The notes under the pieces: generated by a model
The model's database searches: none
Seen by the model: only the letters and a program-made list of their open reading frames with translations
Told to the model about the DNA's origin: nothing
In this document: positions 11,504 to 23,136 of the stretch, in pieces
Layout: each line of letters begins with the position of its first letter
Numbering within the stretch: the stretch's first letter is position 1
Translations under genes and position numbers: made by a program
Assembly: GCA_020631735.1 (NCBI GenBank)
Contig: CM036188.1
Location: forward strand, 16,472,214-16,536,213
Direction of reading: 5' to 3'
Source of the DNA: Saccharum officinarum
Lineage: Eukaryota; Streptophyta; Magnoliopsida; Poales; Poaceae
Length of the DNA: 64,000 nt

Positions 11504-11879
11504 GGTATGAGTTATAAGAATGGTAAAGAGGGATGCAGAGATTCAGATGTCCATATAAGGCAATAAGGAATGTAAGAGACGTTATCTACTCTGGATGCTG
11601 CTATAATCACACCATGTTTAAGGAATAGGAGTTATGTCCCGTGTAATAAAACTGTTAGTAGCCAAGTTGAGTCGTCTTAATGTGTGGCTAATGAACATTT
11701 AAGTGTTTAGTTGCTTTGTGCTTATGTTTATGCTTGAGTTGGAATTTTGTAATGAGTGGAATGATCTCGTGGGCTTTGACCATGATTTCATTTAGTTTAT
11801 ATGTATAAGGTATAAGGATTAATGAAATAAATAGCTGGGTTTTGGTTATCTCCTGCTTTCTATATCTTGTCTTTCGGAC

Positions 11880-12240
11880 CAGCCTGTCTTTATCAACTTA
11901 TATCTCTGTTCTTAAAAGACCAAAAATCATGAGAAAATTCTGGACAAGAGTGGACTTCAACATCTCTCTCTAAATGCAAGAACTACCCTCATAGCTATTT
12001 TGGATTGGGAGATACAAAAATCACAAGACGATGCAACTGTGCTGTCTGAAACCTGGAACAGAATCTGTTATGTGTTGTTTTCGGTCAAGTTAGCTGCAGA
12101 ATCTGGAAGTGTGTTCTATAAGTAAGTTGCAGAGAATTTTATAAGCTTTCCATCGGTGTAAACTACAGCTTTATTGGATTAACAAAATGAGAGTTACAGC
12201 TGTTTTACTGCACTGCTGATTTTCTGCTCGTGAGAAATTT
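11880..12240 (+). repeat. Conserved noncoding module, copy A
   Basis: Read on the minus strand, this stretch (GAGCAGAAAATCAGCAGTGC ... GGAAAGCTTATAAAATT ... GCACAGTTGCATCGTC) aligns over about 350-400 bp with plus-strand 18478-18800. It aligns more distantly with plus-strand 63560-63930. In each case the orientation relative to the host element is the same. It has no open frame. Confidence 0.7.
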
Positions 12241-12347
12241 CAGATTTCTTGTTCTTACCCATACACAGAAGTATCATTGGGATGTCAGAACACTTTTTAG
12301 CTCATCTAGAAGAAGGGTTCAAGCTACCCTATTTGGTGTCCCTTATT

Positions 12348-12360
12348 TTAAGGGGGGTAG
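12348..12360 (+). other. Internal polypurine-tract-like motif
   Basis: TTAAGGGGGGTAG occurs here and again at 13511-13523 next to the 3' LTR, but no LTR follows this copy. It marks the end of one internal unit and the start of a second, protease-bearing one. Confidence 0.55.
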
Positions 12361-12830
12361 CCAATGTAAAGAAGGATTATTAAGATTGAACTCTTTAGTT
12401 GGAAGTATTGGTTAGTCTCCATGATTGAGTTGCCACTCTTAAGCAAAAAAATGTCCTGTGAACAAGGTTGATAATTTTGGGTCCATGGAGACGAGAGTTG
12501 TCCCTTTGGATAGTTCATGATTATGATCATCTATACTTATTCGTGTTGCTGATGTTGGTCACTTGATGACAGGAAGTGTAGTGTCTCATGACTCAGGAGT
12601 CCTATATGACGTCTCGCACTAATATGTGGAAAAAGATTGATGTTTCTGCCATTGAAGGATGTTATGGGTATGATGAAGCCGAGCACTATCAAAATAACAA
12701 TGTTGAAGAGCAAGTTGGGAGTGAACTAAGTCAGAATCCACAACGATGAAAGCGAAAAAGGAAAGCCCATACGAAGCCTGCTCAAGGAAGCAAAGCGCAG
12801 CAAAACTATTTCAATGGAAGACTAAGCAAT

Positions 12831-13371
12831 GTGGATATGGATAAAATTCATGGAGTTACCAAAGTAGTAGGAGGTTATATTCAAGTAAGTTCAGTACAAG
12901 TTTTTGCTTTATTTGACCCCAGTGCTTCGCATTCTTTCATTTCCGCCGATATGGAAGAGACGTGCAAGATGGTGAAGTGTCCAATGAGGAGGCCTTTGCT
13001 AGTTCAAACCCCAGTGAGAGAAATACAGGCAGATCAGATATGCCCGAATGTTAGTCTTGTCATAAACAAGGAAAAACTTCATCGCAACACTCATTGTGTT
13101 GGAGTCACTTAAAATTCACGTGGTTCATGGTAATGGATGGCTCTGTGCACACAAAGGAGTGATTTATAGTATTCGGTGCACCATGCTCTTAACACCGTCA
13201 AGGAAAAGAATTGAGTATCAAGGTGGTCGACTTTTACCTGAGGGAGATGAGAATGATCAATTAGAAGATAGGTACACCAAGGATAGCAAAGTGGACCATG
13301 AGTTTACTGAAGTCATAGCAGAGGAACAAATAACTTTGGAGGAGCTCAATAGGAGAGATGATCATGTTTAG
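12831..13371 (+). pseudogene. Second gag-protease fragment, frameshifted
   Basis: Frame 12831-13112 encodes ALFDPSASHSFIS and QADQICPNVSLVI, matching the protease region of the first copy. The match continues in another frame from 13096 (GNGWLCAHKGVIYSIRC, KRIEYQGG, aligning with GIDWLSTCKGVIEYAQC and ERIEYEGI). A frameshift near 13100 therefore breaks it. It shares the unusual D-P-S-A-S active-site variant with the first copy. It diverges clearly in the rest, so it is not a very recent tandem duplicate. Confidence 0.7.
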
Positions 13372-13510
13372 GCAGATTAGTCAGTCGGGATATGAGAAAC
13401 TGTCTCATGACTCTGCACGAAAGAGTAATTTGGAAAATGAGGATCAAATAAAGACAAAGTGTCATTATCTCTTTTGTCATCATCTTCCGAATCTCGGGAC
13501 GAGATTCATC

Positions 13511-13525
13511 TTAAGGGGGGTAGAA
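13511..13525 (+). other. Polypurine tract
   Basis: TTAAGGGGGGTAGAA lies directly before the TGTAACACCC start of the 3' LTR. It is preceded by TCGGGACGAGATTC, a phrase also seen next to the tracts at 18,017-18,050 and 60,546-60,590. It primes plus-strand DNA synthesis. Confidence 0.85.
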
Positions 13526-13526
13526 T

Positions 13527-16298
13527 TGTAACACCCTAAAATTTTGAAAGAGATAAAAATAGGAAAATATGATTTTTATGTATTTTTGTGAGCATGCAAA
13601 CTTAGAATAATAATAATTTTTATAAATTTAAAATCAAATATAAGTGTAGAAACATGATTGAGCATTCATGCTGCTGCATTTGAAGTTTTGTATTGAGTGG
13701 TTTAAATCAAATTCAAATTTGATTTGAAAATCATTTGAAAAATGAATTTGAAAAATTGGAAAAGGATTTCTTATTCTCTCTCTGCTCTTGGGCTGGTTTT
13801 CTTCACGGCCCAGTGCGTGCGGCCCGCTCTTCCCTACCTTCCGGTCGGCCTCCTTCTCCTGGGCCGAGCCCAAGTCAACGCACGCGGCCTGCTAAGCCAG
13901 CCGCCGCCCCGTTTTTCTTCTGAGTCGCCGACATGTGGGTCCCGCCTGTCAGCGACTGTCTTCACCTTCCTTTCTTCTTCCTCCCGACGTCGGCCGGATT
14001 CTCCTTCCTTCTTCCACCGATCCGAATTGATCTCTCAATCTCTCTTTCCTTTCTTGAGGCCGCCTCCGGGCTATAAAACGGAACCCCGTGCCTCCCCGCT
14101 TCTCATTGAGCCCCTAAAACCCTAGCCTCGACATCCCGGGAAGGCCACCGTCGAAGCTCCGCCTCCACCGCCGCCTTGCCGAGCTAGCCGCCGCCCTTCG
14201 GTTGCTCTCCAGCTTCGTTCTCGCGCGGGGTAAGGTCGCGATGATGCGCTCTTTCTTTTGGTACTTTCGGTTTGGCGATTGGTGCTCGGGATGGTCCTCT
14301 TCGCAAGCTCCGGTGAGCTCGGGCTCTATCCGGCCATGGCGCCACCGTCAGGGTTACTGTGGCCGCCGGCCGTTTTCTTTCTCTCACCCCCGATTCAATC
14401 TGAACCGTCCAAATCCGGATCTACGGTCTAGAAAAGAAGATACCGGTTCGCTTGAACTTTTTGTAAAAGAGACCCTGTGTTTTTCAATTGATTAACCCGC
14501 GGTCCAAAGCGTAAACCGGAAAATACGTTTTGATTAATTGAAAACGTAATTCGTTTCGGAAAAAGAAAAATATGTTTTCAGCTATTTACAGTTTTGCCAC
14601 TGATCTTGTTTTAGTCGTAAAATCTCCGTTTTAACTCCGATTTGGTCCATTCAAATTGCGTTAGATTCATATTTGCGAGCTCTACATGATGATACAACTG
14701 TACAGTAGGTTTGGATTAATTTATTTTCGAGTTTTTAATTAAAGTATTTATTTTTCTATAGGAAATCTTTGGAAATTCATAACTTTGTCGTTTTAGCTCT
14801 GATTTTCGTGATCTTCGCGTATATGTGATCCTAGCGAGTTGTAGATTCGTTTTAAAGACTTTTTATCTTATTTTCTTACTGTTGGTGTATTGTTCTAATT
14901 ATAGTCTTATTTGTCTATGCATGATTGTTTTGGATGAATGTTGTTGCTATTGTTGATCGAGTCTAGTCGGTGAGATTTACATGGAGATTCAAGAAGCTAT
15001 TAATTGAAGATTTGGATCAGAAGAAGGATCTTGATTTAAGGCAAGTATAGCATGGGATTATCCTTGTTTCCTATTCACCTTTAATATACTTAATTCATAT
15101 GCATGTGTCTACCTTGTTACCCCTAAGGATATCCTAGTTTTTGTATATTGTACCTTGACACCCATGGAACATTGCATTGGGTAGTATTATGCTAGCGCTC
15201 AAGATAAATAACCATGATCTGTAACTTGACTAATGGTATATGCAATAAACGTTTAAAAGATGCTTTATAGAAACATGGCTCAAGAGGGCTAGAGCATATT
15301 TGGTTATTTTTATGGTGCTCTAGTTTCTCTCCATAAGGACTTATCTGTAAGCAAAAATCCGGGACTTACAGTACAACTGTGAGGGCTAAAATGGCTCTGG
15401 CTTTAGCTCAGTATGAGGACCTTTTCTAGCTTGTTAGAGGTATTCCTTTATGGCGTAAGAATGGCTTGACGAATCGGGTATAGTGCGGCCTCTGTCCTCA
15501 TGTGTATAGGCTGCGTGTTATTGTGCCATCAGGAAGGGGGGCTCTACATCTGTTTGCCGAGTGAAATCTAATGGCCCTAACTTGTTAGACGAACCTTTGA
15601 AAGGCTTCATAGTGTTTCCCTACCTGCTCACCTTGGAAGTGTTTTGGGAGTCGCGATCCTGGGCATATGGGTAAACATGACTCGCAGTGAAAGTGTACAA
15701 CCTCTGCAGAGTGTAAAACTGTTATAACAGCCGTGCTCACGGTCACGAGTGGCCTTGGACCCTTACAGAATAAATGATGAACGCTGATGATAATGATAAC
15801 ACTGATGATATTGATGTTCACTAATGATTATTATTTTTTGCTATACATTATTCTCGTATACATGATCATGAGGTTATTTGGGCTTATGGTAAACTTGTTG
15901 CTACTCAATTGCTAAAAGATGACTTAATAAAAGCTATCGCAGTAAACCTGTGTCAAACCTTTTGAGCCTCATGAACCCCATATTATATTTGTTGAGTTCG
16001 ACATGGACTCACTCTTGCTATTTCCCACATCTCAGGAAGGGTACCAGATTTCTAGATTCTGGAATTGTTAGGCTTGTGATCAACCAGTTAGTTTGATCCT
16101 GGAGTGAAGGTTACACCCGGTGTTCGGAGTTGTCTTTCCGCTGTGTTATTCTCTAAGGTATATTTTATACTATTGCGTTATGTTAAATAAGCATTTTGTC
16201 TTTTGATATTATACTTATCTGCGGCTATATGTGAGATTTGACTTCTTTATTTCACATATAGTGTATATCTGGTTTTGTCCTTAAAACCGGGTGTGACA
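13527..16298 (+). repeat. 3' LTR of the non-autonomous element
   Basis: The LTR is 2,772 bp and begins and ends like the 5' LTR, from which it differs by scattered substitutions and a few one- or two-base indels. A TATA-like box lies at 14072-14078. The open frames at 13742-14495 are repeats of those in the 5' LTR. Confidence 0.9.
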
Positions 16299-18016
16299 GA
16301 GTAACCACTAACAAGCTAGAAAAGGTCCTTTAAACAACTAGAGCCATTGCCATATAGCCCTCACAACTGTACTGTATGTCCCGGATGATCACATACAGAT
16401 AAGTCCTTATGGAGAGAAACCAGATCATCAAAATAACCCACATGCTCTAGCCCCCTTTTTAACAACAAATAAAATCATCATTAAAGGTTGATTGCTTAAT
16501 CCATTAATCAAATTACAAGATTATTATTTATAATTAAGCACTAGCAATAGCTACCCAAATGCACAACCCATAGGTGATAAGGGAACAAGATATCAATCGT
16601 TAAGTTATAATCTCCATGGTTGTCAAGGAGAACACATGCATATGTATGCTAATTTCAGTGAATAGATAACAAGGATGGTCCCATGTTATACTTGCCTTGA
16701 TCAAAGCTTTCCTGTTGATATTGCTGGTCTGGCTCAAAATAATACTTCTGATCGTTAAGAAACTGCTCACCGTCTATACTCGATCACCAAGCATCAACAC
16801 ACAATCATCCGAGCAATCATACACAAAGCAAACAAAGAAACATAATTAAAACAGTACACCAACAGTATAAAAAAAGTATAAAAAGTTTGTAAAACTCTTC
16901 TACACATTACTACGATCACACAGACGTAAAGATCATGAAATTTGGATTTAAAACGTGAAAGTTATGAATTTTCTAAAATTTCCTATAGATAAATAATTAC
17001 TTTAATATAAACTCAAAAATTAAATTTTCCAAACCTACCGTATAATAACACTAACATGTAGAGCTCATAAATACGAATCTAACGCAACTTGAACGGGTCA
17101 AATCGGAGTTAAAACAAAGATTTTACGATCAAAACAAGTTTAGTGGTAAAACTGTAAATAATATCATCTTCGACCTTGGGCTTGGAGGAGATCCGGTCAG
17201 TCATGGTGAAACCTCGCCGGAAGGAAGCAAGATGAGATGGGAACTCGATGAAACAGCGATGGATTCGCGCAAACGGATATACAACGGTGTAGAGAACGAC
17301 GAGGGCTGCCTCTTGGTGGTGGTGGCTGGCGTCGGGACGCAACGGTTTGGCCGGAAAAGCTCGTCGGAGAGTTCGCCGGAACGCAAGCTGTAGATGAAGA
17401 ACTTCGGCGAGGGGTGGAGGGAGCTACGAGTGGCGGCTCGCGATAAGGGTTGTACTTCTGAAACCAGGGCGTCGAGGGCTACGCCGACATATATATAGTT
17501 GTAGGGTTTGAAAACTTTTCGGATTTTCTTAATTTCGGGATTATTTTAATTCCGCGAATAAAAATAATTCCAGAAAATCTAGAATTATCTTTTTGGTCGT
17601 GAAATATAGCCCGGAGCTCAGAAAAATCACGAGAAAAATTCTAGACTCTTGGAGAGATAAGGAACTCAACTAAATAGGTTTGGGCTCATGAAAAGATTGA
17701 TGAAGACATCAAGGAAAAAGATTAAGCTCACGGAAATTGGAATTTTAAATCCAGAAAATACCAAAAAGTTTTCCGATGAGAAGTAAACGTTGTCCTATGG
17801 TATTTTGAAAATAATAGCACTTACCAATACCAAAGACAAGCATCACACAAACACCACATTATCAAATTAATATAAAAAAGTTTAAAACCAAAATTTTCTA
17901 TATTTAAATTAGCAGCAACTTAACTTATCTAATAAATTTATTCAAATATTGAAATTATTTATTTTATTTAGTGTTTTCTAAGCATAACCTAAAATTAAAA
18001 ATTTTGAGCTGTGACA
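16299..18016 (-). repeat. Left LTR of the inverted-LTR element, remaining 5' segment (minus-facing)
   Basis: This continues the LTR interrupted at 7267. Read on the minus strand it starts TGTCACAGCTCAAAATTT at 18016. A TATATATA box lies at 17490-17497, mirrored by the one at 19614-19622 in the opposite LTR. Open frames at 17109-17386 fall in the LTR leader and are not genes. Confidence 0.85.
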
Positions 18017-19094
18017 ATTCTACCCCACTTAACAGGAATCTCGTCCCAAGATTAGAAGAGCCCAGGGAGAAAGATAAGGTTGATCTGCAAGTATTCACTT
18101 TTCCTTCATCAAATCCTATCTAATGATGATGCCACAAACTCAAAACTAACTTTGTAAATGTCTCCTTTAGACCCTTATGATCTTTGTAGATGGTTCTAAC
18201 AGATTACCACTCTGAGAAAGGATACCTGCGCTCGATAGTGACTTTGCAATCATGTAGATAGCTGGTGCTTCTAGGTGAAGAAATAGAACGTATAAAACCT
18301 CCATCTTGTATCTTATTTAGTTCGTCAAACCCTTCTTAAGAAGAGATCAACTAGAGAACACCAATGGATAACTTGCATTTGTTTCTGAGTGATGACTATC
18401 ATCATGTCCTTCTGGCATCGCAAAGAGATTCATGAGCATATGCAAGAACAAGTAATCCTGCACTTCCTCGTGAGCAGAAAACAGCAGTGCAGAAATATAG
18501 TTATAACTCAAGTGCTACGAATCCGATGATGTTGTAGCTTATACCATTGGAAAGCTTATCAAATTTACTACAACTTTCTTATAGAACACTTCTCTAGATT
18601 CTGCATTTAAGGTAGTCAAAAACTATACACAACAGAAACTATTCTAGGTTACTGACAGCACAGATGCATCGTCTGGTGATTTTCATATATCCCAAACCAT
18701 AATAGCTATCAGGGTGGTTCTTACGGTCAGAGAAAGATATTGAAGTCTAATATTATCCAGAATTTATTCATGATTTTTGGGCATCCAAAAATAGAGATAG
18801 AAGCTAAGGAAGACAGACTGTTCTGAAAAGATAGGATAAGGTAGAAACAAGATTCTGGGAGATTAGAGAGATAAATAACACTAATCTTCAAGTCTTCATG
18901 CTTCTTTGCTTTGTGTTGATGAGATATAAGACATGAATCGAGGATAGCCAAAAGATGACAAAAAAGATAAAGTTTGATCTTCAGTTCTTCATACCTCATC
19001 GCTTGAGATTAATGATGATTGTAGCGAATGCTACCTCACTTAAGAAAAAGAAACTAGGGGACACCAAAGTAACTTGCATCTCCTTTTATACTAG
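18017..19094 (-). repeat. Residual interior of the inverted-LTR element
   Basis: Only about 1.08 kb lies between the opposed LTRs. At 18017-18032 is the polypurine tract for the left LTR (on the minus strand, TTAAGTGGGGTAGAAT). The rest is noncoding and includes copy B of the conserved module (about 18478-18800). No primer site, gag or pol is present. The open frame at 18727-18999 has no recognised domain. Near 19095 the minus-oriented interior passes directly into a plus-oriented LTR that lacks its first few bases. Confidence 0.75.
18478..18800 (-). repeat. Conserved noncoding module, copy B
   Basis: Plus-strand landmarks CATTGGAAAGCTTATCAAA, GACAGCACAGATGCATCGTC and TTCATGATTTTTGGGC match the reverse complement of 11880-12240 closely and 63560-63930 more loosely. 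Its orientation relative to the polypurine tract is the same as in the other two elements. Confidence 0.7.
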
Positions 19095-21643
19095 ATAACC
19101 ACCTCAAAATTTTTAATTTTGGGTTATGCTTAGAAAACACTAAATAAAATAAATAATTTCAATATTTGAATAAATTTATTAGATAAGTTAAGTTGCTGCT
19201 AATTTAAATATAGAAAATTTTGGTTTTAAACTTTTTCATATTAATTTGATAATGTGGTGTTTGTGTGATGCTTGTCTTTGGTATTGGTGAGTGCTATTAT
19301 TTTCAAAATACCATAGGACAATGTTTACTTCTCATCGGAAAACTTTTTGGCATTTTCTGGATTTAAAATTCCAATTTCCGTGAGCTTAATCTTTTTCCTT
19401 GATCTCTTCATCAATCTTTTCATGAGCCCAAACCTATTTAGTTGAGTTCCTTATCTCTCCAAGAGTCTCTAGGATTTTTCCCGTGATTTTTCTGAGCTCC
19501 GGGCTATTTTTCACGACAAAAAGATAATTCTAGATTTTCTAGAATTATTTTTATTCGCGGAATTAAAATAATCCCGAAATTAAGAAAATCTGAAAAGTTT
19601 TCAAACCCTACAACTATATATATGCCGGCGTAGCCCTCGATGCCCTGGTTTCAGAAGTACAACCCTTATCGCGAGCCGCCGCTCGTAGCTCCCTCCACCA
19701 CTCGCCGAAGTTCTTCATCTACAGATTGCGTTCCGGCGAACTCTACGACGAGCTTTTCCGGCCAAACCGTCGCGTCCCGACGTCAGCCACCACCACCAAG
19801 AGGCAGCCCTAGTCGTTCTCTACACCGTGGTATATCCGTTTGCGCGAATCCATCGCTGTTTCATCGAGGTCTCATCTCATCTTGCTTCTCTCCGACGAGG
19901 TTCCACCATGGCTGACCGGAGCTCCTCCAAGCCCAAGGTAGAAGATGATACTATTTACAGTTTTGCCACTAAACTTGTTTTGATCGTAAAATCTTCGTTT
20001 TAACTCCGATTTGACCCGTTCAAGTTGCGTTAGATTCGTATTTACGAGCTCTACATGTTAGTGTTATTATACGGTAGGTTTGGAAAATTTAATTTTCGAG
20101 TTTATATTAAAGTAATTATTTATCTATAGGAAATCTTAGAAAATTTATAACTTTCACGTTTTAAATCCAAATTTTGTGATCTTTACGTCTGTGTGATCGT
20201 AGTAACGTGTAGAAGAGTTTTACAAACTTTTTATATTGTTTTGATACTGTTGGTGTTCTGTTTTAATTATATTTCTTTATTTGCTTTGTGTATGATTGCT
20301 CGGATGATTGTGTGTTGATGCTTGGTGATCGAGTATAGACGGTGAGCAGTTTCTTGATGATCAGGAGTATTATTTTGAGCCAGACCAGTAGTATCAACAG
20401 GGAAGCTTTGATCATGGCAAGTATAACATGAGACCATCCTTACATATGCATGTGTACTCCTTGACGACCATGGAGATTATAACTTAACTATTGATATCTT
20501 GTTCCCTTGTCACCTATGGGTTGTGTATTTGGGTAGCTATTGCTAGTGCTTAATTATGAACAATGATCTTGTAATTTGATTAATGGATTAAGCAATCAAC
20601 CTTTAATGATGATTTTATTTGCTGTTAAAAAGGGGGCTAGAGCATGTCGGTTATTTTGATGCTCTGGTTTCTCTCCATAAGGACTTATCTGTACGTGATC
20701 ATTCGGGACATACAGTACAGCTGTGAGGGCTATATGGTAATGGGTCTAGTTGTTTAAAGGACCTTTTCTAGCTTGTTAGTGGTTACCTTAATTGGCGTAA
20801 GAATGACTTGACACGTTAGGTATAGGACAGCCTCTAGTCTATGAGTATAGCCGAGAAGGAATTGTGCCATTTGAAAAGGGGTTCCTATATCTGCCTGCCG
20901 AGTAAATCTAATGGCCCTAACTTATTAGACAAACTTTTGAAGGGATTTATATGATTTTCAGTGTCTTGGGAGTAATTAACCCATGCATTTGGAAATCATG
21001 ACTCATAGTGAAAGTGTACACCTCTGCGCAGAGTTAAAAACTGGTATACTAGCCGTGCCCACAGATGCGGGCGGTCTTGGAACATCTACAGATAGATGAT
21101 CACCGTTGTTGTATCATGCTTAATTACTATTGTTATTATTATGCTCATGTTAATGCTATTCATTATCCTTATTACAATTGATCATTGATTCATTAATAGG
21201 ATTTGGAATACCTTGATGCTACTCAATTGCCAATTATAAAATGAATAAAAGCTAAATGTAGTTAAACGGTGTCTAGCCTTTTGTGCCTTATGAACCCTAT
21301 GTTATACTTGTTAAGTTCGACATGGACTCACTCTTGCTATTTCCCTCACACCTCAGTGTGTAGTGAGGTGCTACTCAGAAGAAGGATAAAGAGATAGTGG
21401 AGTTTCCAAAAGTCTTTCAGAAGTGTTTGGCATACGGAGCCACCAGTCAGCCGTCCCTGAGAAGAATGGAGCCTGAAGTTTAGTTACCGTTCCGCGATAC
21501 TCTGATGTAAGTGTTATTATATATATGTGTACGTTAAATAAATAACATTGTTTCTGATACTTTTTCATTCTGACATATGTGTGGACTTCCTGGGCACACA
21601 TATGATTAGCCTGGTTTTGTTCTTTAGAAAACCAGATGTGACA
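19095..21643 (+). repeat. Right LTR of the inverted-LTR element (plus-facing)
   Basis: From CACCTCAAAATTTTTAA this is a near-perfect reverse complement of the left LTR. It ends CCAGATGTGACA at 21643, followed by GGTAT. The 5' terminus reads GATAACCACCTC and not the expected TGTCACAGCTC, so the first bases were lost or altered at the junction. A TATATATA box lies at 19614-19622. The open frame 19640-19915 is in the LTR leader. Confidence 0.85.
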
Positions 21644-21648
21644 GGTAT
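21644..21648. repeat. Target-site duplication GGTAT, right copy
   Basis: These five bases are identical to 6402-6406 and directly abut the LTR end TGTGACA. Confidence 0.85.
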
Positions 21649-21676
21649 GTGGTACAGAGTAAGGTAATGACAATAC

Positions 21677-23007
21677 CTTTAAAATTCTAAGAGTAAGCTT
21701 CTTCAGAAGAGGGCTGTGGTGGAGGAACCAAATCAGCGCACTGAGCTCGGTAGACAGAAACCATTTGCTAAGCACCAAAGTCTTTAACTTGTTAAATGCA
21801 GGGCACCATTTCAAATTTGTAGAAAACATACTAGGGAAAGTACAGGGATGTAAAGTCAAATAATGAATACCATGAAAAAAATATTACAAGCTTCAGACAC
21901 ATCCTGGTTAGTAAGCCAGGTAAAAAATGGTTTATACTTCATATCTTTTGTAGATGTGCATCTAAACTAATATATACAAAAACAATCCGTTGTTTTCTAA
22001 TCTGAGCAAGGCATTCTAAATCTAAGATCACAAATCAATAACTAGGTCTCTCATTTTCAGTTCAACAACATCAGTAACACAGCTATGCATGTCAACACAA
22101 TTGCAAAACCAAAAACAGGGAACGCAGCTGCAAGCGTACCATATCAGGATAAGCTGACAAATTCAAGTATGTAGCTTCAGCCAAGCCTTGAAGAAAAGCT
22201 CTGCCGGAATGATCAGGACCATAGTGATCAAAACAACCCGCACAGGAAACATCTCCGCAATCATCCAATCAACCATTTTTACATCGATCATTAGAATGAT
22301 GATCGAATCGAACTTTTGCAGTTTCCAAGTACGGCATTCTTTCAAGCATTGGAGCCCTTCCGGAATTATTAATGAACTCTAACGAAGCGAGGCTGGGGCA
22401 TGATATCCAAGTGCGGCAGTTGGCTTCAAAGCAGCAGTATTTGATACTCAGATTCTTCAAGGAGGGGGAGTGCATTTCCCTCGACATCCAAGACGCCTCC
22501 AACTTGAGACTCCAGCGCCGGGCATTCAGAGAAATCAAGCACGCCGTAAATGTCCTGGACACCCTTGAGCTCCAAACTCGTGAGGTGCTGGGAGGAGAGG
22601 GGCCTCTTGTCCAGCATGAAGGGATTGTTGGTGTTGCCAGAGATTCGGAACCGGAGCTCCCGGACTTTCAGCTCCAGCACGAGGCGGATCCAGCTGTTGC
22701 CTTCAAAATCCAGACCGTAGTCGCCGTACTCCAGATCCACCACATCCAGATCGAAGTCGCAGGAGTCCAGGGGCGGGCCCCTGCGGCGGACGTGCAACAG
22801 GCTGTCGACAAAGCATTCGAACGCGTCGACGCCGCCGACCCAGCCAGTGGAGCAGGCGAAGCGAACGGCGGGCGCGGACCGCCAACAGTTGCGCCAGCTC
22901 TGGGCGAGAACGCACGTGCGCACAGCGTCCTGCGCCGGTAGGAGCGAGAGGATGTGGTGGAGGACGTCTTCCAGGAGGTCACTGATTCGGTCAGCCCCTC
23001 TCGCCAT
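21677..23007 (-). pseudogene. F-box/LRR/FBD protein, 5' part (exons 1-2)
   Basis: The ATG at 23007 starts MARGADRISDLLEDVLHH, a classic grass F-box (through LPAQDAVRTCVLAQSW), followed by LRR-like text. The family acts as the substrate-recognition subunit of SCF ubiquitin ligases. Exon 1 runs to a GTACGC donor after 22140 and exon 2 spans about 21830-21677, encoding LKWCPAFNKLKTLVLSK and HHSPLLKKLTLRILK. Exon 1 has a frameshift near 22505: PALES ends one frame and LKLEASW resumes in another. It also has a TGA inside NG-stop-LDDCGD near 22275. The third exon is at 6166-6347, beyond a 15-kb insertion. With a frameshift, a stop and a split intron this is a pseudogene. An upstream in-frame ATG at 23058 would add 17 residues. 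Confidence 0.8.
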
Positions 23008-23136
23008 GGGAGGCGCTCTGGTCTCGGCCAGTCGCTCCGTCGAACAGGTGATGTGCACCGCGCCGCCGCTGAAAGGTGGAGGAAGGAGACGGAGATACGG
23101 TGACTGTGTGTGTGTTTTCTCACGTTTGATTCCTCA

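Larger units (their letters stand above)
7268..16298 (+). mobile_element. Non-autonomous gypsy-type LTR retrotransposon (9.03 kb)
   Basis: Two nearly identical direct LTRs (7268-10040 and 13527-16298) flank a 3.49-kb interior. It has an initiator-Met-type primer site (10044-10055), a polypurine tract (13511-13525), one gag-protease frame with an in-frame stop and a second, frameshifted protease piece. There is no reverse transcriptase, RNase H or integrase. The flanks are GGTAA (7263-7267) and GAGTAA (16299-16304), an imperfect match to the expected 5-bp duplication. It inserted into the left LTR of the inverted element. The LTRs differ by only a small percentage by eye, so insertion is recent relative to its host LTR. 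Mobilisation would need proteins from a related autonomous element, such as the one at 57.7-64 kb. Confidence 0.88.
6407..21643. mobile_element. Inverted-LTR gypsy-type insertion, 15.2 kb, itself interrupted
   Basis: Both outer ends are LTR 3' termini: TGTCACACCCGGG at the left (minus-facing) and ...CCAGATGTGACA at the right (plus-facing). Each is abutted by GGTAT. The left LTR is 6407-7267 plus 16299-18016 and the right is about 19095-21643; they are reverse complements of each other, by eye about 97% alike. Only about 1.08 kb of internal DNA separates them. That internal DNA keeps a polypurine tract for the left LTR but has no primer-binding site and no gag or pol. An ordinary LTR element has parallel LTRs, so this is an aberrant integration product. 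A second LTR element occupies 7268-16298 within the left LTR. Confidence 0.8.
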
